Assembly (NCBI RefSeq): GCF_007745175.1
Contig: NZ_CP036271.1
Coordinates: 1,116,001 to 1,180,000 of the forward strand
Length of the DNA: 64,000 nucleotides
Origin: Caulifigura coniformis
GTDB taxonomy: Bacteria; Planctomycetota; Planctomycetia; Planctomycetales; Planctomycetaceae
Direction: 5' to 3'
The notes beneath the pieces were generated by a model, which searched no databases, had not been told where the DNA came from, and saw only the letters and a program-made list of their open reading frames with translations. Position numbers and translations under genes: made by a program. Positions 38,668-48,387 of this stretch are shown here, piece after piece (position 1 is the stretch's first letter; every line of letters begins with the position of its first letter).

Positions 38668-41600
38668 TTAGTTCATCTTCTTGAACTCGAGGGCCGGGTC
38701 GTCGGGCAGGCCGCCGACCAGTTCGAGCTTGAAGGCGCCGTTCTCCGGCTTCGTCACGCGTCCGACAAGGACGCCGCCGCCGTCCGGTTCCATGGCGAGG
38801 GTTTCACCTTCCACACCAAAGACCCCCTTCTGGTCGATGGTCTTGTCTTCTTCCTTCCCCTTACTCACCCATTCAAAGGTGCCGTCCGGGGTCAGAGTCA
38901 GCGTGAAGGTTTTGCCTTTCGCGTTCTGAGCCGTCCAGGTGCCGTGAAGTTCTTCGGCGGTGACCATCGCCGCCGCCGGGAGATCCGGAACTTCCGGAAC
39001 CGCCAGTGTCGGCTGGGCCGCGTTGTCGTCGTTCGTCATCGGCGTCTGATCGGCCGGCTGCGTCGAGCCGTCACCGAGCGCCTGCAGGAGGCGGGTGGCG
39101 ACGATGTCCTGCGGATTGATCCGCAGAACGTTGTCGAGCTGTGCGGCGGCGGCTTCATTATGACCGCAGGTCAGGTAGTGGTAGCCGAGCAGGAAGCTGG
39201 CGGCCGCGTTGTCCTGATTGTTGCGGTGGAAGTCTTCCAGCGCCTTGAGCTGCGACGCATAGGCATCGACGTTGGAGTACAGGCTGCTCATGGTCGTCCA
39301 ATCCCAGCCCGGGCCGACCGCGAGGACGGCATAGACGGGGACGGCGGCGTCTTCAAACCGGCCGAGTGCGAACAGGACCAGACCGCGGAACTCGTGCAGG
39401 ATTGAATCCTTCGGAGTTTTCTGGATCTGCTGCTCGGTCAGACGCAGCGCATCTTCGTAGTTGCCGGCGGTGAAGGCCGACCGTGCCTGGTCGAAGAGCG
39501 CCATGTCGGGCTCGTCGGCCTGCTGCGGCTGCTGCTGGACGTTCTGTACGACGGTTCCCGACGACACCACGCCTGGATCGACGTTGTAGCTGTTGACGAT
39601 CAGCGGCTGGGTGTAGTCGTAGTTGTAACCGCCGTAGAACGGCACGGGCTGGTAGCAGTACGGGTTGTAGTAGTCATAGAGGCCGAAGTTGTAACCGACA
39701 TAGTTCATGCCCCAGGGGCTCAGGCCGAACGAGCGAGCGACGGGGTAACCCCAGCCGCCTCCCCATCCGCCCCAGCCTCCACCCCAGCCACCCCAACCGC
39801 CGCCCCAGCGACCGCCGAAGCCGATGCCGAAGCCCCACCAGTTCGGGCCGTAGAAGCCGTTCCAGCGGTTGAAGTTCCAGTATCCGCGGTGCCAGTTGTT
39901 ATGGCGCCAGTAGGAGTTGCCGTTCCAGGCATGCCAGTCGTTGAACCGCCCGTTGTACCGCACGTTGCGGTTGACGCGGGACGAGTGCAACAGGCCGTTC
40001 AGCGCCACGCGGCGGTCACCGATGTTGTCGCGACCGAAGCCGCGGCCGAGACCCGGCCGGTTGAACGGCGTGAGGTTGATATCGCGGTTGTTGGCGCGAA
40101 CGGTGATCCGTTCCCGTTCGGCGATCCGATTGCGGACTTCCGGATCAAGGCGATCCTGGCGGCCGACGATCGGACGCACCGAATCGCGGAGGTTGTCGCG
40201 GAGCCGATCGGCTTCCCGATTGCGTTCGCGGTTGGCATCACGGGCAACGTTGTCGGCCCGATCTCCAATCCGATCATTCGCGTCGCGAATTCGATCGTTG
40301 GCGTCGCGAGTCCTCTCGTTGGCATCACGAGTGCCCCGGTTGGCGTTGTCGCGCGCCCGGTCGAGTTGATCGCGGAGCCGCGGATTCAGGCTGTCGCGGT
40401 CGACGCGATCGGCATCCCGGACCGGGTTGTTGCCGTCGCGGTCGTTTCCGACGCGATCGCGCGTGCGATCGGCCGTATCACGCGCCCGGTCGGCCGCGTC
40501 GCGCGTTCGATCGTTCGCCCGGTCTTCAATGCGGTTGGCGTTGTCGCGGAGTCGATCGGCGGCATTACCGGGCCCGTCGGTCGCGCGATCCCGCGCCCGA
40601 TCGGTCATGTTGTTGGCGCCGTCCCGGGTGCGGTCTCCGATCCGGTCGGCGTTGTCGCGAAGGCGATCCGCTGCGTTGCCGGGGCCGGTCGAGTCGTTTC
40701 CGCGACGATCACCCACTCCCGGAAGAGCGTTGCGCGGCGTGCGGGTGGACCCGTCGATCCGGCTGCCGACGCCGGCGTCTGCGCCGCCTCGGCGGTTGGT
40801 GTCGATGGAGTTGTTGTTGCGGGCATTCCCGTCGACACGGTTGCCACCGACGTTGGCGGAACCACCGGCGTCTGTCCGGTTCTCGATTCGGGGCGTGTTG
40901 GTGCGCGGCGTGGCGCTATCCCGATTACTGCGGGGAACGCTGTCGCCGATGTTGTTGCGCGGCGTGTCGACGCGAGGAGTTGGCGTCCTGGGGGTGTCGA
41001 CGCGCGGCGTCCGCGGTGTTTCCACGCGGGGTGTCTGCACACGCGGGGTGTCATTCCGCGGAGTCTGGACCCGCGGGGTGTCGTTGCGCGGGGTCTGGAC
41101 CCGGGGCGTGTCGACGCGGGGCGTCTGCACGCGAGGGGTATCGACTCGCGGGGTTTGAATCCGTGGGCTGGAATCGACACGGGGCGTTGAGATCCTGGGC
41201 GAGCTGGATCGACCGCTGTCGCCGCCAGAGCTGCGCGACGAGCTGCTGCCGCCGGAAATCCGGCCGCTTGATCCGCCACTGCTCCCGCCGGAGATTCGGG
41301 GGCCGCTGGATCCACCGCTGCTGCGGCCGCCTCCGCTACTGATTCCACCGCTGCTCGACCGGCCTCCTCCTCCGCCAATGCTGCCGCCGCTACTGCGACC
41401 GCTGCTTCCGCCGCTGGACCGGCCTCCGCCACCACTGCTGCCGCCGCCGCCTGAGCGACCGCCTCCACCGCCGTCACGTCCTCCGCGCTGGGCGATCAAC
41501 TGCACGGCCGCCGGGTGGGCGGACGCGTCAGCGAGAATCGTGCTGCGGATTGCATCCGGAGTCTGGAGGGCGTCGACAGGCTGGAGTGGCGAAATCTGCC

Positions 41601-41679
41601 CTGTCGCGCCGTAAGCCACTGACCCGCTTGCGATTGCAAGCGCGGCCAGGAAGCGTTGAAAAGGTCTGCGTGTCGTCAT
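38668..41679 (-). CDS. Large secreted repeat-rich protein with TPR region and small C-terminal beta domain
   Basis: About 1003 residues from ATG 41679, six bases after a strong GGGGGAG; ATG 41685 is close by. After a signal peptide come Gly/Ser-rich GGGRSSGG repeats, about ten units related to TPRVDTPRVQ, and some 200 residues of DRxRDxA-type charged repeats (for example DRARDTADRTRDR). A W/N/H/G-rich block follows with YWRHNNWHRGYWNFNRWNG and GGGWGGWGGG. The C-terminal third is different: TPR-like helices (ALFDQARSAFTAGNYEDALRLTEQQIQ, DNVLRINPQDIVATRLLQAL) and a last 80 residues reading as a beta-barrel (ELHGTWTAQNAKGKTFTLTLTPDG). Such proteins occur in planctomycetes as surface or matrix candidates; function is not known. 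Confidence 0.8.
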   Translation of the reverse strand: MTTRRPFQRFLAALAIASGSVAYGATGQISPLQPVDALQTPDAIRSTILADASAHPAAVQLIAQRGGRDGGGGGRSGGGGSSGGGGRSSGGSSGRSSGGSIGGGGGRSSSGGISSGGGRSSGGSSGPRISGGSSGGSSGRISGGSSSSRSSGGDSGRSSSPRISTPRVDSSPRIQTPRVDTPRVQTPRVDTPRVQTPRNDTPRVQTPRNDTPRVQTPRVETPRTPRVDTPRTPTPRVDTPRNNIGDSVPRSNRDSATPRTNTPRIENRTDAGGSANVGGNRVDGNARNNNSIDTNRRGGADAGVGSRIDGSTRTPRNALPGVGDRRGNDSTGPGNAADRLRDNADRIGDRTRDGANNMTDRARDRATDGPGNAADRLRDNANRIEDRANDRTRDAADRARDTADRTRDRVGNDRDGNNPVRDADRVDRDSLNPRLRDQLDRARDNANRGTRDANERTRDANDRIRDANDRIGDRADNVARDANRERNREADRLRDNLRDSVRPIVGRQDRLDPEVRNRIAERERITVRANNRDINLTPFNRPGLGRGFGRDNIGDRRVALNGLLHSSRVNRNVRYNGRFNDWHAWNGNSYWRHNNWHRGYWNFNRWNGFYGPNWWGFGIGFGGRWGGGWGGWGGGWGGWGGGWGYPVARSFGLSPWGMNYVGYNFGLYDYYNPYCYQPVPFYGGYNYDYTQPLIVNSYNVDPGVVSSGTVVQNVQQQPQQADEPDMALFDQARSAFTAGNYEDALRLTEQQIQKTPKDSILHEFRGLVLFALGRFEDAAVPVYAVLAVGPGWDWTTMSSLYSNVDAYASQLKALEDFHRNNQDNAAASFLLGYHYLTCGHNEAAAAQLDNVLRINPQDIVATRLLQALGDGSTQPADQTPMTNDDNAAQPTLAVPEVPDLPAAAMVTAEELHGTWTAQNAKGKTFTLTLTPDGTFEWVSKGKEEDKTIDQKGVFGVEGETLAMEPDGGGVLVGRVTKPENGAFKLELVGGLPDDPALEFKKMN
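40180..40700 (-). repeat. In-gene tandem-like repeats encoding DRxRDxA units
   Basis: Degenerate units of about 21-33 bases built on GATCGxx/CGGGAC-type codons (Asp-Arg-Xaa-Arg-Asp-Xaa-Ala) inside the 38668-41679 gene. Two copies of the phrase GNAADRLRDNADRI / GNAADRLRDNANRI are nearly identical. Confidence 0.7.
40960..41195 (-). repeat. In-gene repeats encoding TPRVDTPRVQ units
   Basis: Period close to 30 bases (ten residues, TPRVQTPRVD or TPRVQTPRND), repeated at least five times with small changes, in the same gene. Such runs are prone to copy-number change. Confidence 0.75.
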
Positions 41680-42002
41680 GATCATCTCCCCCTCGTCGAG
41701 CTGGTTGCCCGTCACTGGCTGCTGCTTCCGTCACACTTCCCCGGCGAATCCGCCCAGCACAACAGACAGGAACATTTCGCTGGATGTCGTCTGATTGACG
41801 GCTGATCGTCTCTGTTGCGCCACAATCGAACCGATCAGATTGCCGTAAGTTGTGCGTTTTCCATCAAAACCGGCAAAACTCGCCGGTGCGGAGCTGGTAA
41901 TGCAAGAACGACGCCAACCGGGGACAAATCGACCCGTTCCATTGTTGTCGGGACCGGGCAATTGACCACGGGCATGCCCGAAGCACCGGCTGGCGAATGG
42001 CT

Positions 42003-44105
42003 TTAGTTCTTAGAAGAGTTCGCAGCGGGAGCGGACTTGAATCGCCACGACTCATCGAAGAACCCGGCCGCCTCGATCTTCCCGGGGTACCGACTGTTGA
42101 CCGGCGTCCGGATGTCGATGACGGCCCAGTCAGGGAGTTTGGGGGTTTGGCGGGCGTTGTTGAGATAGTCGTACTCGCGGTAGGTGAAACTGCTGTTGAG
42201 CACGACGTAGCGGTTAGGGTTGAGCGGGTTCGGGTAGATGAGGACCGGAACCCGCGACCCGGCTTCGTACTTTTGCCCGTTCACAGTGACCCCCTCGGCG
42301 CTCCAGGTGACAGGCAGCTTCGGCAGCACCCTGGCCAACAGGGAGTTGGATTGCGGATCGCCCCACAGGACGAGGTTGTGGGCCGCGATGTCGGCGTCGG
42401 TGATTTCTGAATCCGATTTCACACGGGCGTCGCCCCGCATCTGCTGCCGCCAGTGCGTGACGGCGTGGTTGAACTCGGAATCGGCCCATTTGCCGACAGC
42501 GTCGTTCAGGGGCTTGCCGGTCGGCTTCACGAAGAGGAACGAGTCCATGAAGGCATCATCGATCGGGCCCTGCAGTCCATGACGCTTGCGGAGGCCACTG
42601 GCTTCCGAAGGTCCTGCCCAGAATCCGGCCATCTTCGACCAGGCGCCCGGTTCCCGCCAATGCACCCGCACCCGAATGGATCGATCGGTCGTGGGCTGCC
42701 AGCGGCCTGCACCTGCCAGTGCATACAGTCCGGCCTTATCCCTGGGGTTGTCTGTTCGTGGAGTCCATCCGATCGGGCCGATCTCGATCGAACTCGTCGG
42801 GCTCAGGAGGTCTGCCGATCCCGAGGGAAGATGAATCTCGAATTCGGAGACATTGTCCGTAAGAACCTGCAACGCGCCATTTACGACGGCGGCTTGAATG
42901 CGTGCCGGCTTCCAGTGTTCATTCATCCCGTGGATCGTCACCCAGTCACAGCGGTTGTAGCGAAGTGAATAGGTTGTGAAGTCGACCTTTGCGGGCACTG
43001 CATCGGCGCGCTTCGCAATCTCCACCAGCCGCCGCTCGATCTCGGCCTTCGAATCGGGATGCAGCTTGTGAGCCGTCTGCGGTCCGATCAGGTGCGTCAG
43101 CGTAATCCCTTCCTTCTCACAGGCCGCCGCCATCACGTCGGCGGCCTGCTTTTGTTTGTCGATCTCGCCGCTGTAGGCGATCGTCGGCATCATCCGCAGG
43201 TTCCCGACCCAGCCCGGCGCGTCATACAGGTTCCACAGCGTCTGTTCCCACGCCGGCGGCGAGAGCGTCTCCTGCTGGAAGACCTTCAGGAACTCCGGTG
43301 TCTCGCTGAACCCCGCACCAGGTGTTGAGGCGAAGAACCTGTCGGGATAGTGGACGGTCATCTGCCACACGCCTGCCCCGCCCATCGAGAACCCGCGGAT
43401 CGCCACGCGGTCGTCATCAATGCGGTACCGCGACTTCGCATGCGCGAGCGCCTCGAGGACATCCACTTCCCCCGCGAACTTGAACGCGTTTGAAAACCGG
43501 CCGTAAGGATGGACAACGATCGTTTTCGCCGGCTGGATTTCTCCCTTCTGGTTCATCCGCATGTTGATGAACTGCAGCTCGCACTGCTTCTCGAACCGGC
43601 CATGCAGCCAGAGGTCGCATCGGACGGGAACCTCGCCGTCGAACCGGTAGTCGTCGGGGATGAGGAGGCCGTAGGGCTGGACCGTGCCATCGATGCGGGA
43701 GCGGAATCCGCGAACGACGAGGCCGGTCTGTTTCGTCCAGGGGGCCTCGCCTTTCAGCAGGGCGACGGCGCGGGCGTTTCCTTCGGCAAGTAGTTTCTTC
43801 GCGACGTCAAACTCCTTCGCGTCGCTGAATTCGTTGAAACGGAGGGCGCCATCGATGGCCCGCCAGAAGATCTCGACATCGGGGACGAGCAGTTTGGCCT
43901 TCTCGTCCTTTCCAGCCTGAAGCTGGTCGATCTGCTGTTTGAGGGCCGCGGCTCCCTTGGTCAGAGACTCACGCACCTCGGCGGGGACCTCGATTCCCGG
44001 TGGGGGGATCTGGCGGACGTTGTCGACGAGGTTGTCTTTGGGACCATCGGCGAACGCGGGTGTCGCCGCGACAACGAGGGCGAGCGTGCAGAGGAAAGAG
44101 CGCAT
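42003..44105 (-). CDS. Secreted serine alpha/beta-hydrolase (esterase/prolyl-oligopeptidase type)
   Basis: A 700-residue protein with a signal peptide (MRSFLCTLALVVAATPAFA). The central part has the nucleophile elbow GFSMGGAG in DDRVAIRGFSMGGAGVWQM, preceded by DLWLHGRFEKQ and a LIPDDYRFDGEVPVR strand typical of S9/poly-ester-type hydrolases. A candidate catalytic histidine is in GPQTAHKLHPDS. Roughly 300 further residues have beta-rich character (IEIGPIGWTPRTDNP, VTVNGQKYEAGSRVPVLIYPNPLNPNRYVVLNSS). The function is likely hydrolysis of an ester or peptide outside the cytoplasm; the substrate is unknown. It sits immediately downstream of the kinase gene on the same strand but 129 bases away. 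Confidence 0.82.
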   Translation of the reverse strand: MRSFLCTLALVVAATPAFADGPKDNLVDNVRQIPPPGIEVPAEVRESLTKGAAALKQQIDQLQAGKDEKAKLLVPDVEIFWRAIDGALRFNEFSDAKEFDVAKKLLAEGNARAVALLKGEAPWTKQTGLVVRGFRSRIDGTVQPYGLLIPDDYRFDGEVPVRCDLWLHGRFEKQCELQFINMRMNQKGEIQPAKTIVVHPYGRFSNAFKFAGEVDVLEALAHAKSRYRIDDDRVAIRGFSMGGAGVWQMTVHYPDRFFASTPGAGFSETPEFLKVFQQETLSPPAWEQTLWNLYDAPGWVGNLRMMPTIAYSGEIDKQKQAADVMAAACEKEGITLTHLIGPQTAHKLHPDSKAEIERRLVEIAKRADAVPAKVDFTTYSLRYNRCDWVTIHGMNEHWKPARIQAAVVNGALQVLTDNVSEFEIHLPSGSADLLSPTSSIEIGPIGWTPRTDNPRDKAGLYALAGAGRWQPTTDRSIRVRVHWREPGAWSKMAGFWAGPSEASGLRKRHGLQGPIDDAFMDSFLFVKPTGKPLNDAVGKWADSEFNHAVTHWRQQMRGDARVKSDSEITDADIAAHNLVLWGDPQSNSLLARVLPKLPVTWSAEGVTVNGQKYEAGSRVPVLIYPNPLNPNRYVVLNSSFTYREYDYLNNARQTPKLPDWAVIDIRTPVNSRYPGKIEAAGFFDESWRFKSAPAANSSKN

Positions 44106-44234
44106 GGCTGGAAGGGCTCGGTGGGGCAGGAGCGGGATGCGTCTGGTTGGGGAGCGACCGCTCGAATGCGAGTGATCTTTTCCCCAAGAATCACTTTAGC
44201 CGCCCTGTCCGTGTGCCGCTCGTCTGCGGTGCTG

Positions 44235-46796
44235 CTACTGCGGCCAGACGGTGACGCCCGTCGGAGTCGCGCCCTTGGTCAGGTATTCGATCCACTCCGC
44301 GGGAGTGATGGCGAGGTCGCGATCGGCGTCGGCCGCGCCCCGCAGGCCCTGAACGACGAGTGAGCCCATGTCGGTGGCGTTCGCGGCCCCTGTTTCCGGC
44401 GGGGCGATCAGGACGGTCGTCGTTTTCGTCTTGGGGACGTTCTTCATCAGCGCTTCGGCCGACGGCGGGACGTCCTCGAGGCCGGGACGGGGGTGGACGA
44501 CGTCCAGGAAGACAACTTTGAGGGACGGCGGGGCTGCGTCGATCAATGCCAGTACGTCCGCCAGCGGGACGCCGGTGGAGCCGGCCTCGTTGGGGCGATA
44601 GTCGGCGAATGCGAGGACAGGCGATTCATCGACCAGGAAGGCCTGCGCGGTGATCGACACGATCGCCTGACTGCTGGCGCGCAGGCCTTCGAGCCGCTGC
44701 CTGAGCGAGGAGAGGACTTCCTCCCGCGTCGGTTCCGTAAGGTGGACGGCCCATTCCGGCGGCGTCGCATAGCGCTGGATGGCGGCGGTTTGCAGGGCAC
44801 GGGCCTTGCCAGCGTTCTCGATGACGGGGAGCGATCGGTCCTGATTCGTGCTGGCCTCGATCGCGACCACGGCACGGTCGTAGCGCGGTCCGCGGACGAC
44901 ACGAACCGTTCGGGCGGCCATGTTGCCGGCCGGGGATAAGACGGTCACCTGATCGCTGTTGCTCCGGAGTTCGTCGAGAGTCGCGGGAGCATCGTTCAGG
45001 GTGAGGCGCGCATCGTCCGCCAGTTTCACTTCCGATTCGGCGCCCGACGACTGAATGCGCAACGAGCGGGTGGCGGGGTCGATCCCCACGAGTGTTCCGG
45101 TGACTTGCGGGACGTCGCGCGGGATGACGATCGATGTGATGACGCGGTGACGCGTGATGTCGACAGCCTGGCCCGGCTTGAGATCGGCGACGGTCGCGGG
45201 CGAGTCGTCATCGAATTTCAGTTCCGAGCTGGGCACCAGCCGGAGTTTCAACGGTCCCTCATTCGCGACTCCGGAGGAGACCGACAGCATGGAGGTTGAT
45301 GGGTCGAAGTCGATCACCGTGCCTGAGCTGCGGATCGTTCGCATCGCCCGCAGGCCGCTGGCGATCTGGCCCTGTTTTCCGGCCGGGTCGAGCAGGTGGT
45401 CGACCATGACTCCATCATCGACGGCGAGGTCGCGGAGGGTGACTTTTTCATCGTTCAGCAGCGGCGACACGCTGGCCGGAACTGTGAGCGTGACACGTTC
45501 CCGCTGGCGGGCTCCATCGATCATCACGGTGATCTTCGAGGCCAGGGGATCGATGGCGGCGATGCGTCCCGTCTGGGTGACGGGCCGCGAGACATCGATA
45601 CGGAGGCGGCCTTCCTCCGTCGCGGTGCGAATCCAGTCCCCTTTCTGGAGGCGCTTCAGGAGCACGAGTTCGTCATTGCCTTCTGACCGGAGACGAATGG
45701 GAGTTTTCTCGGCGACGACGAGTTCTTCGGGCTGTCCGGTGGTTGGGTCGACGAATTCGATGGTGTTCGACTCTGGATCGACGCTGCGGACGATGCCGCT
45801 TCCGGGAGTCTGGCCGGGGCCTGGTGGCGGGGACTGTCCGGGCGTCCAGAACAGCATTGCCAGGGAGGCGGCCATCGAGGCGCAGAACAGGGCGATCACC
45901 AGGCCGCGGGATTTCGGGCGGTCTCCGGGCGATTTTCTCGCGGAGCCGGAATCGGCGGTGCGGGTCATCGGTTCGGCCGGGGCCGCTCCGAGGTCGGCGA
46001 GGGCCTGATCGGCGGTCTCGTATCTCTTTTTCGGGTCTTTCTCGACGAGCCGGCCGATCACCCTGGCGAGGGCCGGCGGAACGCCTTCCAGCGCCTTCCC
46101 CGGCTCGGGCAGTTTCCGGTCGAGCGCCGCATGCCACATCATCCAGGCCGCCTGCCGGTCGCGGCCGAACGCATCGAGGCCCGGGAAGAGCGTCTCGAAC
46201 TTCGACCCGCACATCAGTTCGTAGGCGGTGAATCCGAGGGAGTAGAGATCGCTTTGCGGTCCGACGTCCCCGAAATCCTGGGACAGGGTTTCGGGGGCCA
46301 TGTACTTCGCCGTGCCGCGGATGACGCTGCCATCGTCGTGGCTGACGCGGCGCGCGAGGCCGAAGTCGCCGACTTTGACCCGCTTGCGATGATCGATCAT
46401 CAGGTTCGAGGGCTTGATGTCTCCGTGGACGAGCCCTCGGGAGTGGAGGGCGCTCAGGGCCCGGAGGCCCTGGGTGAGCGTGGTCTGCACGGCTTTGACG
46501 TCCATGGGACGACCCTGCAGACGGTCGCGCAGATTGGCCTGCATCAACTCCAGGACGAGCCAGCCCTGCGCGCGGACGACATCGTAGATCGTGACGATAT
46601 GCGGATGCTGGAAGGAGGCGAGAAGCGTCGCTTCCTTCCAGTAGCGTTCGAAGAGGGCGGTTTCCGCGAGGAACTGGGCGTGGATCTGCTTGACGGCCAC
46701 CTCGCGGCCGAGTTCCTGATCCTGAGCGCGAAAAACCGTGGCAAAGCTGCCGGCGCCGATCTTCTCAAGCAGCTTGTAACGGGTTGCAACGTCCAC
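44235..46796 (-). CDS. Membrane Ser/Thr protein kinase with OB-like repeats and degenerate caspase-like tail
   Basis: With GTG 46796, five bases after GGCAGGAG, the protein has 853 residues; an open 53-codon extension upstream is not kinase-like. Residues 7-270 are a Hanks-type kinase: IGAGSFATV (13-21), VAVK with K36, HGDIKPSN with D126 (the usual HRD arginine replaced by glycine), DFG 144-146 and APE 167-169. A transmembrane helix lies at about 298-317. Outside are four related units beginning SGIVRSVDPESN, TGRIAAIDPLAS, SGTVIDFDPSTS and TGTLVGIDPATR, which resemble DUF5666/OB-type folds. The end resembles a caspase (C14) domain without its catalytic Cys and His and finishes with an EF-hand-like loop DADRDLAITPAE. 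Confidence 0.85.
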   Translation of the reverse strand: MDVATRYKLLEKIGAGSFATVFRAQDQELGREVAVKQIHAQFLAETALFERYWKEATLLASFQHPHIVTIYDVVRAQGWLVLELMQANLRDRLQGRPMDVKAVQTTLTQGLRALSALHSRGLVHGDIKPSNLMIDHRKRVKVGDFGLARRVSHDDGSVIRGTAKYMAPETLSQDFGDVGPQSDLYSLGFTAYELMCGSKFETLFPGLDAFGRDRQAAWMMWHAALDRKLPEPGKALEGVPPALARVIGRLVEKDPKKRYETADQALADLGAAPAEPMTRTADSGSARKSPGDRPKSRGLVIALFCASMAASLAMLFWTPGQSPPPGPGQTPGSGIVRSVDPESNTIEFVDPTTGQPEELVVAEKTPIRLRSEGNDELVLLKRLQKGDWIRTATEEGRLRIDVSRPVTQTGRIAAIDPLASKITVMIDGARQRERVTLTVPASVSPLLNDEKVTLRDLAVDDGVMVDHLLDPAGKQGQIASGLRAMRTIRSSGTVIDFDPSTSMLSVSSGVANEGPLKLRLVPSSELKFDDDSPATVADLKPGQAVDITRHRVITSIVIPRDVPQVTGTLVGIDPATRSLRIQSSGAESEVKLADDARLTLNDAPATLDELRSNSDQVTVLSPAGNMAARTVRVVRGPRYDRAVVAIEASTNQDRSLPVIENAGKARALQTAAIQRYATPPEWAVHLTEPTREEVLSSLRQRLEGLRASSQAIVSITAQAFLVDESPVLAFADYRPNEAGSTGVPLADVLALIDAAPPSLKVVFLDVVHPRPGLEDVPPSAEALMKNVPKTKTTTVLIAPPETGAANATDMGSLVVQGLRGAADADRDLAITPAEWIEYLTKGATPTGVTVWPQ

Positions 46797-46970
46797 TGGG
46801 GCTCCTGCCGGGGGTCGGGGCGCGATTATGGCAGACTCGCGCACCCCCGCCAAAGAGGTGTTGCCGACTGAATCAGGGGCTCGACCAACACTGAAGGCAC
46901 GGATGTTTGACGATCCCCGGCGGGTTGGTACCGTCGGAGGGAGTGACCGCGGCACTCACCAGGGGGCGGC

Positions 46971-47561
46971 ATGCATATTCCGCTTGAGGCGGCCCATCGC
47001 ATTCTGTCGACGTTCGGCATCACGAAACCCACCCGCGAGTACGAGCGGTGGGTCAAGCCGGACGGCTTCGACCATGTCGACTTCCACGAAGTCCTCTACG
47101 GCAGCGACTTCATCTTCGTCCTCGACTGGCGAGCGGCTCTTGAGGACGAACTCGAGCGAATCGTCCACGCGCTCGGCAAGCTTGATGTGGTCATGGACTT
47201 CGAGATCGATGACTCGGACAGTCGTTGCGGGATTGCCGTTGTGACGGTCGAACGGCGCCCGGCGACGGTGCGGTATTCCGGAAACGATGACGGGACGAGC
47301 TGGCGGGCCGTCATCACGGCGCTCCAGACAATCATGCCTCCGCAGATTGAGTTTCGAGAGGACGTCGGAAATGGCGAGTCTGATACCGACGCTTACGCCG
47401 TTCTGCCGGTCGATGAATGGCAGGATCTGGAACGCGATGCGGGCGAGTCACTGAAGCTCTTTTTCCGTCCTCTCTCAAGCCCCAGGCCTTCTCCGTCGAC
47501 GGTCTCCGATCCGAAGGGGCTCGTCGGCCTTTTGAGAAGGCTCATCCGGAAGCGGCCGTGA
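46971..47561 (+). CDS. Hypothetical protein
   Basis: A 196-residue protein starting just after AGGGGGCGGC. It is acidic through the middle (DFEIDDSDSRCG) and ends in a basic helix (GLVGLLRRLIRKRP). No signal peptide, no domain recognised. Natural composition and codon use support it as real. It is divergent from the kinase gene (175 bases). Confidence 0.65.
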   Translation: MHIPLEAAHRILSTFGITKPTREYERWVKPDGFDHVDFHEVLYGSDFIFVLDWRAALEDELERIVHALGKLDVVMDFEIDDSDSRCGIAVVTVERRPATVRYSGNDDGTSWRAVITALQTIMPPQIEFREDVGNGESDTDAYAVLPVDEWQDLERDAGESLKLFFRPLSSPRPSPSTVSDPKGLVGLLRRLIRKRP

Positions 47562-47723
47562 GGGACCGGAGCAGGTTCTCGCCGTGGTCCGTTTATGGCG
47601 AAAGGGCCCATCGACACGAGGCCTCATCGCAGAAACTTTTTGATTCCTACCCTCGGCGCGGCCGCAGGGGCGTCCCATAATCGCCCTTTGGCCCAACGAA
47701 CATTTCGAAGACTGGATGGATTG

Positions 47724-48260
47724 ATGGCTGCGAATCGCAAAGCTGAGGTCGATGCCGCTGTGAAGGACGTCGATTTCTCGAAGAAGACCTACCAGGTCGA
47801 ACTCGACACGACCAAGGGCAAGATCCTGCTGGACCTGTGGCCCGACGTCGCGCCTGGCCACTGCAAGAACATCATCGGCCTGTCGAAGATCGGTTTCTAC
47901 GACGGCGTGACGTTCCATCGCGTGATTTCGGGCTTCATGATCCAGGGGGGATGCCCGCTCGGAACGGGAACGGGCGACGCCGGGTACAAACTGCCGCAGG
48001 AATTCAACGACAAGGCGCATACGACGGGCGTGCTGTCGATGGCCCGGGCACAGCATCCCGATACGGCCGGTTCGCAGTTCTTCATCTGTGTCGCCGACGC
48101 CCGCTTCCTCGACAAGCAGTACACCGCGTTCGGCAAGACGGCCAACGACGAGAGCACCAAGGTCGCTCTCGCGATCGGAGCCGTGAAGACCGGCGCGAAC
48201 GACAAGCCGGTTGAGCCGGTGAAGATCAACAAAGCCACCGTCATCGAGACGGCGAAGTAA
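47724..48260 (+). CDS. Cyclophilin-type peptidyl-prolyl isomerase
   Basis: The enzyme speeds cis-trans isomerisation at proline bonds in folding. From ATG 47724 it has 178 residues, cytoplasmic since no signal peptide is visible. The cyclophilin core includes GFYDGVTFHRVISGFMIQGGCP with the catalytic arginine (FHRV), GTGTGDAGYKLPQEF, AHTTGVLSMARAQHPDTAGSQFFI and YTAFGKT. Normal length. An upstream open extension of 43 codons reads RR-rich but is out of the family. Confidence 0.93.
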   Translation: MAANRKAEVDAAVKDVDFSKKTYQVELDTTKGKILLDLWPDVAPGHCKNIIGLSKIGFYDGVTFHRVISGFMIQGGCPLGTGTGDAGYKLPQEFNDKAHTTGVLSMARAQHPDTAGSQFFICVADARFLDKQYTAFGKTANDESTKVALAIGAVKTGANDKPVEPVKINKATVIETAK

Positions 48261-48284
48261 GAATCTTTCCGGACGCCCGCCCAC

Positions 48285-48310
48285 CTGGCCTGACGAACCT
48301 GTCAGGCCAG
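48285..48310 (+). terminator. Terminator-like hairpin after the cyclophilin gene
   Basis: CTGGCCTGAC/GTCAGGCCAG with a six-base loop and a weak T-rich tail (TTCTGTCTTG), 24 bases after the stop. Confidence 0.65.
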
Positions 48311-48387
48311 TTCTGTCTTGCGGGTCTCCGATTTTCTTCGCGATTCCTTTCGTTCGCCACCGTGCTGCATCCGAGGTGACCGACTGC

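Noticed and set aside
40180-41195. CRISPR-like periodic DNA
   Set aside because: The periodicity is in-frame protein repeats (DRxRDxA, TPRVDTPRVQ) without conserved repeats separated by unique spacers.
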